From Micromonospora rosaria (GTDB lineage: Bacteria; Actinomycetota; Actinomycetes; Mycobacteriales; Micromonosporaceae): DNA of 64,000 nt. Under the pieces are notes generated by a model that saw only the letters and a list, made by a program, of their open reading frames with translations, had not been told where the DNA came from and did no database searches. This document shows positions 28,570 to 37,694 of this stretch, piece after piece. The stretch is from the NCBI RefSeq assembly GCF_001567585.1, contig NZ_LRQV01000021.1:1-64000 (forward strand), in the 5' to 3' direction. The position numbers were made by a program, and so were the translations under genes. Each line of letters begins with the position of its first letter. Position 1 is the stretch's first letter.

Positions 28570-28704
28570 GTCACCTGGGAACCCCGCGCCGGCGGGCCCG
28601 AGGAGTTCTACCTGAAGCTGGGTTTCCGGCCGACCGGCGAGCGCAGCGGCGGCCAGATCGTCGGCGTCCGGGATCTTCGAGACCACCGTCAGCCGGGCCG
28701 CTGA
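28567..28704 (+). pseudogene. C-terminal remnant of a GNAT acetyltransferase
   Basis: The plus strand codes YVTWEPRAGGPEEFYLKLGF followed by RPTGERSGGQIVGVRDL, the typical C-terminal strand-helix-strand of a GNAT N-acetyltransferase (GGPEEFYLKLGFxPTGE). Homology stops abruptly at about 28567, exactly where the antisense regulator gene begins. No acetyl-CoA-binding part is present nearby. This is best read as a gene cut when the regulator cassette arrived. Confidence 0.6.
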
Positions 28705-29024
28705 CGCGGACCGGGGCCGCGCTCCCCTCGCCCCGGCGGTCGCCGGACCGGCCGCCCGGTCGCCGGTCCGCTGGCGCGGGCGGGCTGTTTGTTTCCACGG
28801 TTGTGCAAATGTTTCGTAGGCGGGTCGATTCACCGGCGGGCACCGGGACAACGGAACGCCGAAATTGGTCAAATTGATCAGCAATCGTCAATAAGTTAGT
28901 GACGTGGAACACACTTGCATCGACCTTGGTCGAGGTCCATCCTGATCTGCGAGCATTCCTGATCTCCGGAATTCCCTCTCCCGTTGCATTGGGCCACAAC
29001 CATCAACAAGGATGCCGGGGCCAC
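28705..29024 (+). promoter_or_regulatory. Promoter region of the ATP-grasp natural-product cluster
   Basis: This 320-base gap has lower GC than its flanks. It contains TTGATC (28874-28879) and TAGTGA (28897-28902) 17 bases apart, a near-palindrome GGTCAAATTGATC (28867-28879) and an inverted repeat CGTCA-N9-TGACG (28886-28904). The reading frame across it lacks coding character, so the first gene is taken to start at 29025. Confidence 0.5.
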
Positions 29025-29954
29025 GTGGTGGAATCGAAATGCGACATCACTTTGCTGGACGTCACCTTGCGCGACGGCGGCTACGTCAACGGACACAGCT
29101 GGACCACGCGGGAGGCCGAGGCGATCGTCCGGGCCGTCGGTGCGGCCGGCGTCCCGTACGTCGAGGTGGGCTACCTGCGGGAGGCCCACCAGCCGCACCG
29201 GCCCAGCGCCAGTTGTCCCCCCGGCTACCTCGACGCGCTCGCCGCCGTGGCCGACCGTCCACAGCTCACCGTGATGGTCCGACCGGGTGAGGTGCCGGTG
29301 TCCCGGATCGCCGAGTTGCCCGGCTGCGGGGTGTCGATGGTGCGGGTGCTGGTGCCGGGCGGCGCGGTCGCCACGGCGGCCCCCTACGTCGAGGCGGCCC
29401 GCGCCACCGGGCTCGCCGTGGCGACCAACCTGACCCGGGTCAGCGAGCGCAAACAGGACGAGATCGCGGCCGTGATCGCCGCCTGCGTCGAGGCGGGCGC
29501 GCACCTGGTGTACCTCGCCGACTCCAACGGCAGCCTCGATCCGGAGACGGTCGCCGCGCAGGTCGGCGCGGCCACGGCGGCCTGCCCGGTGCCGGTCGGC
29601 TTCCACCCGCACGACAACCTCGGGCTGGCGTTCATCAACACCAAGGCGGCGATGGCGGCGGGCGCCACCGCGGTGGACGCCTCGATCGCGGGCATCGGCA
29701 AGGGCGGCGGGAACCTGCGGCTGGAGGTCGTCGTCGCCCATCTGATCGTCCGGCACGGTGCGGACCTGCGGCTCGACCCCATCGCCGCCGACCAGACGAC
29801 GCTGGCCACGCAGTTGCGGATGCTCGCCGACGGCACCACCAAGGCGGTCCTCACCGGCCTGCTCGACCTCAACCTCGACGGCGCGGCCGAGTTCGACGAC
29901 CTGGTCGCCGAGAACGGGTACGACGCGGCCCTGTTGACCTTGTCCCATCGATGA
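29025..29954 (+). CDS. HMGL-like (DRE-TIM) aldolase, first gene of the biosynthetic cluster
   Basis: A 309-residue TIM-barrel enzyme. Motifs match the 4-hydroxy-2-oxovalerate aldolase side of the DRE-TIM family: [16 protein letters not shown] at the start (Arg/Asp catalytic and metal site), [33 protein letters not shown] with the HxH metal ligands, and [14 protein letters not shown]. Relatives join pyruvate to an aldehyde, or split the product, giving 4-hydroxy-2-oxo acids. Beside an aminotransferase, this suggests construction of a hydroxylated amino acid skeleton. GTG 29025 is chosen because AAGGA lies upstream and conserved sequence starts there; GTG 29028 is possible. Substrates are not predictable from sequence alone. 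Confidence 0.85.
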   Translation: MVESKCDITLLDVTLRDGGYVNGHSWTTREAEAIVRAVGAAGVPYVEVGYLREAHQPHRPSASCPPGYLDALAAVADRPQLTVMVRPGEVPVSRIAELPGCGVSMVRVLVPGGAVATAAPYVEAARATGLAVATNLTRVSERKQDEIAAVIAACVEAGAHLVYLADSNGSLDPETVAAQVGAATAACPVPVGFHPHDNLGLAFINTKAAMAAGATAVDASIAGIGKGGGNLRLEVVVAHLIVRHGADLRLDPIAADQTTLATQLRMLADGTTKAVLTGLLDLNLDGAAEFDDLVAENGYDAALLTLSHR

Positions 29955-30036
29955 CCGCTGTCCGGAGCCGGGCGGCGTGCGGCGTCGTGCGCCCGGCCGG
30001 GTCCGGGTGGCCAGCTCAGGAGGAGGGGAGAACCCG

Positions 30037-30789
30037 GTGAGCGAATTCGTGGCCGAACTCGACCGGATGATCGGCGAGCGCAAGAAGATGACCAGCGAGC
30101 TGTACCAGACGATCCTCGCCGGCAAGGCGACGGAGCGGCTGCTGCGCAACTTCGTCCTGCACCGGTGGCCGATCAAGAGCTTCTGGACCCGCAACATCCT
30201 CGGCATCGCCGCCCGGATCGAGGACTACCGGCTGCGGGTGCTGCTGGTGGAGAACATCTACGAGGAGGAGACCGGCCGGTTGTCGGGCTCCGGCCGGCAC
30301 CTGGACACCTTCGCCGCCTTCGGGGCGGCGGTCGGGGTGACCGCCGAGGAGCTGGCGAACGCGCCGCTGGCCCCGGAGACCACCGCCGTCATCGAGCACA
30401 ACGTCCGGGTCTGCAACGGCGCCACGCACGTCACCGAGGGCGTCGCCTCGGTGCTGCTGCTGATGGAGGGGCAGCCCCCGATCGTCAACGACGACGGCAA
30501 GAGCATGCTCACCGTGATGCGGGACGTCTACCGGCTGCCCGCCTCCGGCTACGAGTTCTTCGTCCACCACGCCTCGGCGGACGCGGGCGACGACGCGGTC
30601 AGCGAACTGGAGGACGAGCACGCCGCGGCGGCCCGCGAGCTGCTGCGCCGCTACTGCGACACGCCAGAGCTGCGGGAGAACGCCATCACCGCGCTGGCCA
30701 CCGCGCTGGAGCTGCGGCACCGGCACTTCGACATGATCCTCTCGACGTCGTACGACCCTGCGGAGCCCGTGTTCCGCCACCCCGCGTGA
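30037..30789 (+). CDS. Heme-oxygenase-like (TenA/PqqC fold) iron enzyme
   Basis: A 250-residue all-helical protein from GTG 30037 behind AGGAGGAGGGGAG. It resembles the heme-oxygenase-like diiron oxidase (HDO) group that includes SznF, BesC and UndA. Candidate iron ligands are a Glu in ENIYEEETG, a His in SGRHLDTF, a Glu in THVTEGVAS, and His/Asp in FFVHHASAD. The family pattern on the last helix is HxxxDxxH, but here it reads HASADAGD, so the final His appears to be Asp. Known HDOs use O2 to oxidise amines or cleave C-C bonds of amino-acid substrates. In this cluster it likely oxidises the amino-acid building block. Its stop overlaps the next start (GTGA). Confidence 0.8.
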   Translation: MSEFVAELDRMIGERKKMTSELYQTILAGKATERLLRNFVLHRWPIKSFWTRNILGIAARIEDYRLRVLLVENIYEEETGRLSGSGRHLDTFAAFGAAVGVTAEELANAPLAPETTAVIEHNVRVCNGATHVTEGVASVLLLMEGQPPIVNDDGKSMLTVMRDVYRLPASGYEFFVHHASADAGDDAVSELEDEHAAAARELLRRYCDTPELRENAITALATALELRHRHFDMILSTSYDPAEPVFRHPA

Positions 30790-31736
30790 GGGCGCCGGTG
30801 GTCGACGGCCGGGCCGCCGCCTGGCCGCTGGCGTACCACCGGGGCGCGCTGGTGCCCCGGGCGCAGGCGACCCTGCCGATGGGGAGCATCGCCCTGCGGT
30901 ACGGCATCTCGGTGTTCGAGGGGATCCGGCTCTACCAGCAGGACTCCGGTGGGGTCGTGCCGTGGCTGCTGGCCCCGCACCTGGACCGGCTGCGCAACTC
31001 CTGCCGCCTGATGGGGCTGGACGAGAGCTGCGGCGACCAGGTCCCGGCGATCATCGACGACCTGGTGGCGGCGCAGGCGATCGACGCGGACGGCTACGTG
31101 CGGGTCGCGGTCAGCGCGGCGAACGTCGGGGACATCGACGACGAGGCCGAGACCGCGCTGACCGTCACCGTCACCCCGGCCGGGCGCAAACGCTGGCTGG
31201 CCCGGGGCGAGGGCATCCGGCTGGGCGTGAGCGCCTGGCAGCGGCCGGCGGAGGCGGTGTTCCCCAGCGCGGCGAAGAACGTCTCGGCGTACGCGGGCCC
31301 GCGTCTCGCGCTGGCCGAGGCGCGGCGGGCGGGTTTCGACTCGTGCGTGCTGCGGACCGCCGAGGGGCTGATCAGCGAGGCCCCGACCGCCACCGTGTTC
31401 CTGGTCGAGGATGGCCGGCTGGTCACCCCCCGGCTGGCCGACCACGTGCTGCCGGGGGTGACCCGGGCCTGGGTGCTGGCCACCGCGCGGGCGCTGGGGA
31501 TCGACGCGGTCGAGGAGCCGGTCACCGAGGAACGGCTCGTCGCCGCCGACGAGGTGGTGCTCTGCGGCACGGGGCTGGAGTTCGGCCCGGTGCGCTCGGT
31601 GGCGGGCGTGGAGCTGTCCGGCTGGCCCGTCTGCCCGGTCACCACCGACCTGGTGGACGCCTACTTCGACCAGGTCCGGGGGCGCGCGCCGGCCACCGCC
31701 GTGGACTGGGCCGCCGCCTGCGGGAGGGCGGGGTGA
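30786..31736 (+). CDS. Class IV aminotransferase (BCAT/ADC-lyase-like)
   Basis: A 316-residue PLP enzyme starting at GTG 30786, overlapping the previous stop. It has the fold-type IV motifs: [13 protein letters not shown] near the start, [11 protein letters not shown] in the middle, the PLP lysine in [27 protein letters not shown], and [18 protein letters not shown]. Family members transaminate branched-chain or other 2-oxo acids, make D-amino acids, or act as aminodeoxychorismate lyase. Downstream of an aldolase, conversion of a 4-hydroxy-2-oxo acid into an amino acid is the natural guess. It is translationally coupled on both sides. Confidence 0.88.
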   Translation: MRAPVVDGRAAAWPLAYHRGALVPRAQATLPMGSIALRYGISVFEGIRLYQQDSGGVVPWLLAPHLDRLRNSCRLMGLDESCGDQVPAIIDDLVAAQAIDADGYVRVAVSAANVGDIDDEAETALTVTVTPAGRKRWLARGEGIRLGVSAWQRPAEAVFPSAAKNVSAYAGPRLALAEARRAGFDSCVLRTAEGLISEAPTATVFLVEDGRLVTPRLADHVLPGVTRAWVLATARALGIDAVEEPVTEERLVAADEVVLCGTGLEFGPVRSVAGVELSGWPVCPVTTDLVDAYFDQVRGRAPATAVDWAAACGRAG

Positions 31737-33109
31737 GCGTCGCCGGGCTGATCGACTGGCCGGCCGCCCTGCTGCTGACCCACGCCACGGTGTCCCGGGT
31801 GACGGAGACCGAGCAGGCGGTCGGCGAGGCGCTGGCCCACGGCCCGGTGTTCCGCAACCGGGACTTCCCCCTGTCGCCGGTGCCGGTGCTGGTCCGGCAG
31901 GACCGGGCCGCCCTGCTGCGACCGCTGCTCGCCCGGTACGTGGACCTGCTCGGCACGGTGGTGGCGCGGTGGCGGGAGCAGGCCCGGGTGCGGGACTTCT
32001 TCCGGCTGGGGCCGGCCGCCGAGCGGCTGGTCGCCGCCGACCGGGCGCTCGGTGACGCGCCGTGGGTGTGCCGGCTCGACGGCTACCTGGAGGCGGGCAG
32101 CGAGCGGCTGCGGGTGCTGGAGAACAATGCCGACTCGCCGGCCGGCACCCTCTTCACCGCCCGGATCAACGAGACCGTCGCGGCGGTGGTCCGGCGGCTG
32201 CACCACGGGGCGGGCCGGCTCGCCGACCTGACCTACACCGGTGAGGACCGCTTCCTCGACGGTCTGCGCGCGGCGGCGCGGGCGGCGGCGGCCCGCGAGC
32301 CCGGCCGGTGCGCCGACCCGGCGCGGATCGCCGTGCTGCAGCCCACGGGCGCGGCCAACCGGGAGAGCGTGGAACTGGTCGACCGGATGCGGGCGGTCGG
32401 GGTGGACGCCTTCCTCGCCGATCCCCGGACCGTCGAGGTGGTCGGCGGGCGGACCCGGTTCGGTGCCCGCCCGGCCGACCTCTGCTGGAACAAGGTCAAC
32501 ACGGTCTCCTGGATGGCGTACTGCGCCGATCCCGACTTCGTGACGCGGTGGGAGCGGGCGGTCCGGGACACCGCGCTGGTGCACGTCAACCCGTTCGGGG
32601 CCCGGTACGTGGCGGAGAACAAGCTGACCCTGGCCCTCGTCCAGGAGCCCGGCTTCGCCGACCTGTTCACCCCGCAGCAGCGGGCGCTGGTCGACGCGCT
32701 GCTGCCGTGGTCGCGCAAGCTGACCCCCGACGCGGTGGACGACGGCGGGACCCCGCTGGTCGACCGGTTGCTCGCCGACCCCCGCGACTTCGTGCTCAAG
32801 CAGCCCTACGACATCCGGGGCGACGGGGTGACCATCGGCCACGACTGCCCGCCGGGCCGGTGGCGCGCGGCGGTGGCCGAGGGGGTGCGGGACGGGCACC
32901 TCGTGCAGCGGCGGGTCGCGCCGACCAGCTATCCGGTGGTCGTGCCCGGCGCGGAACGGGTCACCGCCCTGCCGATCAGCCTGGACACCTACCTGCTGGG
33001 CGGCCACGTCGCCGGCTTCGGCGCGAAGGCCAGCCGGAACTCGAAGATCAACATTTTTCAGGGAGGCCAGAAGTTGGCGGTACACGTCGTCGCGGGTGGG
33101 TTCCGGTGA
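31733..33109 (+). CDS. Circularly permuted ATP-grasp-like ligase (first copy)
   Basis: A 458-residue protein, GTG 31733 overlapping the previous stop. It resembles the pre-ATP-grasp/ATP-grasp arrangement of glutathionylspermidine-synthase-like and related permuted ligases: CRLDGYLEAGSERLRVLENN then DSPAGTLF, with HVNPFGARYVAENKLTLALV and LLPWSRKLT in the middle, and the ATP-binding FVLKQPYDIRGDGVTIG with LVQRRVAPTSYPVVV near the end. Enzymes of this class join a carboxylate to an amine using ATP. A related protein is coded at 36241-37632. Its position between the aminotransferase and the RraA-like gene suggests it acts on the newly made amino acid. Confidence 0.75.
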   Translation: MSVAGLIDWPAALLLTHATVSRVTETEQAVGEALAHGPVFRNRDFPLSPVPVLVRQDRAALLRPLLARYVDLLGTVVARWREQARVRDFFRLGPAAERLVAADRALGDAPWVCRLDGYLEAGSERLRVLENNADSPAGTLFTARINETVAAVVRRLHHGAGRLADLTYTGEDRFLDGLRAAARAAAAREPGRCADPARIAVLQPTGAANRESVELVDRMRAVGVDAFLADPRTVEVVGGRTRFGARPADLCWNKVNTVSWMAYCADPDFVTRWERAVRDTALVHVNPFGARYVAENKLTLALVQEPGFADLFTPQQRALVDALLPWSRKLTPDAVDDGGTPLVDRLLADPRDFVLKQPYDIRGDGVTIGHDCPPGRWRAAVAEGVRDGHLVQRRVAPTSYPVVVPGAERVTALPISLDTYLLGGHVAGFGAKASRNSKINIFQGGQKLAVHVVAGGFR

Positions 33110-33783
33110 GCGACGCCGGCACGGTCCTGGCCGGCCACGGTACGGCCGCGGTCAGCGACGCGCTCGACCTGGCCGGCGTCTCCGGCGGCCTGTGGGGCGT
33201 CCAGCGCCTGTCCGGCACCGGCACGGTCGTCGGCCCCGCCTTCACCGTCCGGTTCGAGCCGGTCGCCGACGGGGTACGCGCTCCGGCGGCGGACTTCGTC
33301 GACGACGTCCCGCCGGGGTCGGTGGTCGTCCTCGCCAACGAGGGCCGGCACTGCACCGTGTGGGGCGACATCCTCGCCGAGGTCGCGCTGGCCCGGCAGC
33401 TCGCCGGCACGGTCGTCGACGGGTACTGCCGCGACGTGGACGGCATCCGCGCGCTGGGCTACTCGATGTGGGCGCGGGGCGCGTTCATGCGCTCCGGCAA
33501 GAACCGGGTGCGGATGGCCGCCGTGCAGCAGCCGGTCCGCGTCGGCGCCGACGGTGACCAGCTCACCGTCCACCCCGGGGACCTGGTCACTGCCGACGGC
33601 AGCGGGGTGGTCGTCGTACCCGTGGGCCTGGTGGACGAGGTCGCGGCGACGGTGACGCGCGTCGCGGCGATGGAGGAGCGGGTGCTCGCGGACGTCCGCG
33701 CCGGCACGCCGCTGCGCGCCGCCCGAGCCACCCACGGCTACCACGAGGTGGCACGGCGGATCATCGCCGGCAGCCCGACGTGA
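33106..33783 (+). CDS. RraA-like / HMG-aldolase-family protein
   Basis: A 225-residue protein, GTG 33106 overlapping the previous stop. It shows the RraA fold: GTAAVSDALDLAG near the start, GPAFTVRFEPV, DDVPPGSVVVLANEG, WGDILAEVALARQLAGTVVD then GYCRDVDGIRALGY, and HPGDLVTADGSGVVVVP. The family includes 4-hydroxy-4-methyl-2-oxoglutarate aldolases, oxaloacetate decarboxylases and proteins with no enzymatic role. The Arg/Asp pair in GYCRDVDG agrees with a metal-dependent lyase. In this operon it may cleave or decarboxylate an intermediate of the aldolase/aminotransferase branch. Confidence 0.85.
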   Translation: MSDAGTVLAGHGTAAVSDALDLAGVSGGLWGVQRLSGTGTVVGPAFTVRFEPVADGVRAPAADFVDDVPPGSVVVLANEGRHCTVWGDILAEVALARQLAGTVVDGYCRDVDGIRALGYSMWARGAFMRSGKNRVRMAAVQQPVRVGADGDQLTVHPGDLVTADGSGVVVVPVGLVDEVAATVTRVAAMEERVLADVRAGTPLRAARATHGYHEVARRIIAGSPT

Positions 33784-33835
33784 CCGGCATCGGGGGACGC
33801 GGGCGCGGCGTCGGGGTGACCGGGACGGTGACCCG

Positions 33836-35125
33836 GTGCTGAGCGCCGGGCAGCGCGCCGCCGACCCGGCGGCGGTCGCCGAGCGGCCCCGGCTGGGGCG
33901 CGAGTTCGGCAGGTTCTGGACGGCCACCGCCTGCTCCGGCATCGGCGACGGGATGTCGCTGGCCGCCGCCCCGCTGATGGCGAGCACGCTCACCGACGAC
34001 CCCCGGCTGATCGCGGGCGTGACCATGGCCCTGACCCTGCCGTACGTCGTCTTCGGCATCCCGGCGGGCGTCCTGGTGGACCGGTTCGACCGCCGTCGCG
34101 CGATGGCGGTCATCGACGTCGTCCGGTTCGGCGCGATGGCCGGGTTCGCGGTGACCCTCCTGCTCGACCGGGCCCACCTCGGCGTGCTCTACCTGTGCCT
34201 GTTCGTCATCGGCACCGGGGAGACGTACTACCGCAACGCCTCGCAGGCGCTGGTGCCCGCGCTCGTCACGCGGGACGGGCTGATGCACGCCAACGGCCGG
34301 TTGGTGGCCACCCAGAGCGCCACCACCCAGTTCGTCGGCCCCCTGGCCGGTGCCGGGCTGTTCGCGCTGGCCCCGGTCCTGCCGTTCGGCGTGGACGCGG
34401 TGACGTTCCTGGTCTCGGCGGTGCTGCTGACCCGGTTGCGGGTGGCCGGCCGGCCACGGCCCGTCGCGGCCCCGCCGGGCGGGTCGGGGGTGACCCGGCG
34501 GCTGCTCGCCGACATGACCACCGGGGCACGCTGGCTGTGGCGGCACCACCTGCTGCGCAACCTCGCCCTGATGGCCGGGGCGCTGAACTTCGTCGCGGCC
34601 GGCGCGATGGCCGTCCTGGTGGTGTACGCCCACCGCAGTCTCGGGCTCAGCGACCTCGGGTACGGCATGCTGCTGGCGGCCGAGGCGGTCGGCGCGGTGC
34701 TCGCCGCCCCGGTGGCGCCCGCCCTGGTCCGCCGGGTCGGCCGGGACCACGCCCTGGTGGCCGTGGCGGGGGCGCACGTGGTGGCCAGCCTGCTGCTCTG
34801 GCTGGTGCCGTCCTGGCCGGTGGCGGTCGTCGCGTTCTTCGTCGCCGCCTGCGGCTCGGTCACCTGGGACGTGGTGGTGGTCGCCCTGCGGCAAACCCTC
34901 ATCCCCGACGGGTTGCAGGGGCGGGTCAACAGCGTCTACCGGCTCGTCGCCTGGGGGGCCATCCCGCTGGGCGCGGCGGCGGCCGGGGTGGTCTCGCACC
35001 GCTACGGCCCACCGGCGGTGTACGGCTTCGGCGCCGCGCTGATGCTGCTGATCATGCTGCGGATGCTGGTCGGCGCCCGGCGGCGCTGGATCACCCGGGC
35101 CCTGGAGACGGAGGTGACGGGGTGA
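33836..35125 (+). CDS. MFS transporter, probable exporter of the cluster product
   Basis: A 429-residue membrane protein with about 12 hydrophobic segments, similar in layout to EntS-type (MFS_3) exporters: FWTATACSGIGDGMSLAAAP in helix 1, GIPAGVLVDRFDRRRAM as the signature loop after helix 2, RNASQALVPALV, and GRVNSVYRLVAWGAIPLGA near the end. The gene lies within the ATP-grasp cluster and its stop overlaps the M20 peptidase start, so it most likely exports the product or gives self-resistance. The start is GTG 33836; upstream alternatives exist in a GTG-rich stretch. Confidence 0.86.
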   Translation: MLSAGQRAADPAAVAERPRLGREFGRFWTATACSGIGDGMSLAAAPLMASTLTDDPRLIAGVTMALTLPYVVFGIPAGVLVDRFDRRRAMAVIDVVRFGAMAGFAVTLLLDRAHLGVLYLCLFVIGTGETYYRNASQALVPALVTRDGLMHANGRLVATQSATTQFVGPLAGAGLFALAPVLPFGVDAVTFLVSAVLLTRLRVAGRPRPVAAPPGGSGVTRRLLADMTTGARWLWRHHLLRNLALMAGALNFVAAGAMAVLVVYAHRSLGLSDLGYGMLLAAEAVGAVLAAPVAPALVRRVGRDHALVAVAGAHVVASLLLWLVPSWPVAVVAFFVAACGSVTWDVVVVALRQTLIPDGLQGRVNSVYRLVAWGAIPLGAAAAGVVSHRYGPPAVYGFGAALMLLIMLRMLVGARRRWITRALETEVTG

Positions 35126-36216
35126 GCGGAGCCTCGGTGCTGACCGCCGAGTCGGTCTTCGACCTGACGGCGGCGCTGGTCGCGGTCGGCTCGGTGAGCC
35201 GGGACGAGGCCGGCCTGGCCGACCTGGTCGAGGCCCGGCTCGTCGCCCGCGCCCCGCACCTGCGGGTGAGCCGGGTGGGCAACAACGTCGTGGCCCGGAC
35301 CGGTCACGGGCGGCCCGCCCGGATCATGCTCGCCGGTCACCTCGACACCGTGCCCGGCGTCCCGCCCGGGTCACCGGCGCACGGCGACGTGGTCGAGGGC
35401 CCCGGCGCGGTCGACATGAAGGGGGGCGTCGCGGTGATGCTGGTGCTCGCCGATTTCCTCCGCGACCCGGCCCACGACCTCACCTTCGCCTTCTACGACC
35501 GGGAGGAGATCGGCTCCCACCAGAGCGGGATGCGGTGGCTCTTCGCCGAGCACCGCGAACTGGTGGCGGCCGACGCCGCCGTCCTGCTGGAGCCGACCGA
35601 CGGCCGGCTGGAGGCCGGCTGCCAGGGCAACCTGGTCGTCGAGTTCGTCTTCACCGGGGCACGGGCGCACACCGCGCGGCCGTGGCGCGGGCGCAACGCC
35701 GTGCACCGGGCGACCCCGGCCCTGGCCCGGTTCGCCGCCTTCGACCCGCCGCCGGTCGAGGTCGACGGCCTGGTCTACCGGCAGTCCGCGTCGGTGGTCG
35801 CGGTCACCGGCGGGGTGCAGGGCAACGTCGTACCGGACCGGTGCGCCGTGCGGGTCAACTACCGGCACGCGCCCCACCTGGCCACGCCGGACGCGATCGA
35901 GGAGCTGACCGCCCTGGCCCCGGAGGCGGACGAGGTACACGTGCTGCTCACCTCCCCGCCGGCCGCGCCGGCGCTCGACCACCCGCTGCTCGGGGCGCTG
36001 CACCGCGACAACGCCCTGGCGGTACGCCCCAAGCTCGGCTGGACCGACGTGGGGCGGTTCGCCGCGCACGGCATCCCCGCGGTGAACTTCGGGCCGGGCG
36101 ACCCCGAGCTGGCGCACACCCCGCACGAGGTGGTCGGCCGGGACGCGCTGGCGCACTGCCTGGCCGTGCTGCACCGGTTCCTCGACGCCGCCGACCCCGG
36201 CGCCGTACCCCGCTGA
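35122..36216 (+). CDS. M20-family peptidase/deacylase (DapE-like)
   Basis: A 364-residue dinuclear zinc hydrolase, GTG 35122 overlapping the MFS stop. The M20 residues are all visible: AGHLDTVPG (zinc His and catalytic Asp), GAVDMKGGVAVML (bridging Asp), FAFYDREEIGSHQSG (catalytic and zinc Glu), LLEPTDGRLEAGCQGNL, the dimerisation-lid His in ARAHTARPWRG, and FGPGDPELAHTPHEVV (last His). Closest in pattern is succinyl-diaminopimelate desuccinylase. Lysine biosynthesis is unlikely in this context. It probably removes an acyl or aminoacyl group from the cluster intermediate, either as deprotection or on export. Confidence 0.87.
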   Translation: MSGASVLTAESVFDLTAALVAVGSVSRDEAGLADLVEARLVARAPHLRVSRVGNNVVARTGHGRPARIMLAGHLDTVPGVPPGSPAHGDVVEGPGAVDMKGGVAVMLVLADFLRDPAHDLTFAFYDREEIGSHQSGMRWLFAEHRELVAADAAVLLEPTDGRLEAGCQGNLVVEFVFTGARAHTARPWRGRNAVHRATPALARFAAFDPPPVEVDGLVYRQSASVVAVTGGVQGNVVPDRCAVRVNYRHAPHLATPDAIEELTALAPEADEVHVLLTSPPAAPALDHPLLGALHRDNALAVRPKLGWTDVGRFAAHGIPAVNFGPGDPELAHTPHEVVGRDALAHCLAVLHRFLDAADPGAVPR

Positions 36217-36240
36217 CCGAGCGACGGGAGACCTCGACCC

Positions 36241-37632
36241 ATGGCAACCCACGCCACCGCCCCGGCGGGCCGCGACCTCGCCGTCGGGTACCTCGAACAC
36301 CTCGACCGGCTGGGCGTGGACCCGGCCGGGTTGACCGCGCACGCGGTCGACTCGGCGCGGCTGGCGGTGGCCTACCGGGGGCGGTTCCTGCCGTGCCCGG
36401 TGTTCCTGGAGCCGGGCGAGAGCGCCCGGCTCGGCGCGGACCTGCTGCTGACCCACCAGCTGCTCACCGAGCTGCCGCAGCGCCTGTTCGACGGCGACCG
36501 GGCCGCCTTCGGGCGGGCACTCGGGCTCACCGGGCCGCAGGTCGACCTGGTCCGGCGGGCCCCCACCGGCCCGCTGACCGTGCTGGCCCGCTCCGACCTG
36601 TACCGGGCGGCGGACGGGTTCAAGCTGCTGGAGCTGAACATCACCTCGGCGCTGGGCGGGTTCGAGAACGCCGACATCAACCGGGCGATGCTGCGCCACC
36701 CGGCGCTGGCCGGGTACGTCGCCCGGCGCGGGTTGGCGTACCACGACACGTTCCGGACGATCGTCGAGACCATGCGGTACGACCTCGGTGACCGGGTGAG
36801 CGGGCGGCGGCCGGTGATCGCGCTGGCCGACTGGCCGGAGAGCTACCGGTCGTACGCGCCCCGGCTGGGGGTGATGGCCGGGCTGTTCGACGAGTTCGAC
36901 GTCGACGCCGTCCCCTGTCACGTGGGCGAGATCGAGGAGAAGGACGGCCGGTTGACCGTGCACGGCCGGGTGCTGGACCTGGTCTACCGGTTCTTCCTGG
37001 TGGAGGAGATCCGTACCCCGCAGGACCTCGCCCTGCTGGAGCCGGTGATGTCCGCCGTGTCACGGGGGACGGTCGTGCTCTTCTCCCGGGTGGACGCCGA
37101 GATGTACGGCAACAAGGGCGCGCTGGCGATGCTCTCCGACGACCGTCACGCCCACCTGTTCACCGACCGGGAGCGGGCGTGCCTGCGCCGGCTGCTGCCC
37201 TGGACCCGGTACGTGCGGGAGCGGACGACCGACCCCGGGGGCACGCCGGTGGACCTCGTCGGGTACGCGACGGCGCACCGGGAGGACCTCGTCCTCAAGC
37301 CGGTCAACCTGCACGGCGGCGCCGGGATCGTGCCGGGGTGGCGGGTCGGCGCCGCCGAGTGGGCGGCGCGGCTGGCCGAGGCGGTGGACGGGCCCTGGGT
37401 GCTGCAACAGCGGGTGCGGCCGGTGCCCGAGCCGTTCCCGGTCGTCGGTGGCGACGGCTACCAGGACGTCTACCTGAACTGGGGGGCGTTCGTCGCCGAC
37501 CCACGGGCGGTCGGCGGGGACGGCTACGCCGGGTGCATCGTGCGGGGGACGGTGGACGCCCAGGTGGGGGTGGTGAGCATGGGGTCGGGGGCGCTCGTCG
37601 GCTGCTGCTTCCACCCCGGCCACGACGGCTGA
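36241..37632 (+). CDS. Circularly permuted ATP-grasp-like ligase (second copy)
   Basis: A 463-residue protein from ATG 36241. It shares its plan with the 31733-33109 product: FKLLELNITSALGGFENADI in the first half, LFSRVDAEMYGNKGALAMLS followed by LRRLLPWTRYVRE in the middle, and the ATP-binding LVLKPVNLHGGAGIVPGW with WVLQQRVRPVPEPF near the end. The two differ too much to be a recent duplication and probably join different amines or acids. The C-terminus is Gly/Val-rich with several Cys. The gene lies 24 bases after the M20 gene and 62 before the third ATP-grasp gene. Confidence 0.75.
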   Translation: MATHATAPAGRDLAVGYLEHLDRLGVDPAGLTAHAVDSARLAVAYRGRFLPCPVFLEPGESARLGADLLLTHQLLTELPQRLFDGDRAAFGRALGLTGPQVDLVRRAPTGPLTVLARSDLYRAADGFKLLELNITSALGGFENADINRAMLRHPALAGYVARRGLAYHDTFRTIVETMRYDLGDRVSGRRPVIALADWPESYRSYAPRLGVMAGLFDEFDVDAVPCHVGEIEEKDGRLTVHGRVLDLVYRFFLVEEIRTPQDLALLEPVMSAVSRGTVVLFSRVDAEMYGNKGALAMLSDDRHAHLFTDRERACLRRLLPWTRYVRERTTDPGGTPVDLVGYATAHREDLVLKPVNLHGGAGIVPGWRVGAAEWAARLAEAVDGPWVLQQRVRPVPEPFPVVGGDGYQDVYLNWGAFVADPRAVGGDGYAGCIVRGTVDAQVGVVSMGSGALVGCCFHPGHDG

Positions 37633-37694
37633 GACGACGCGGTTCCCGGCGCGGCCCGGCGTGGCCCGCCGACGGCCGGAGGGAGGTGGGTGGC

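Noticed and set aside
28510-28704. Treating this short plus-strand frame as an intact small gene
   Set aside because: Only the last 40 or so residues match GNAT and the first part is antisense to the regulator's helix-turn-helix, so a remnant is more likely.
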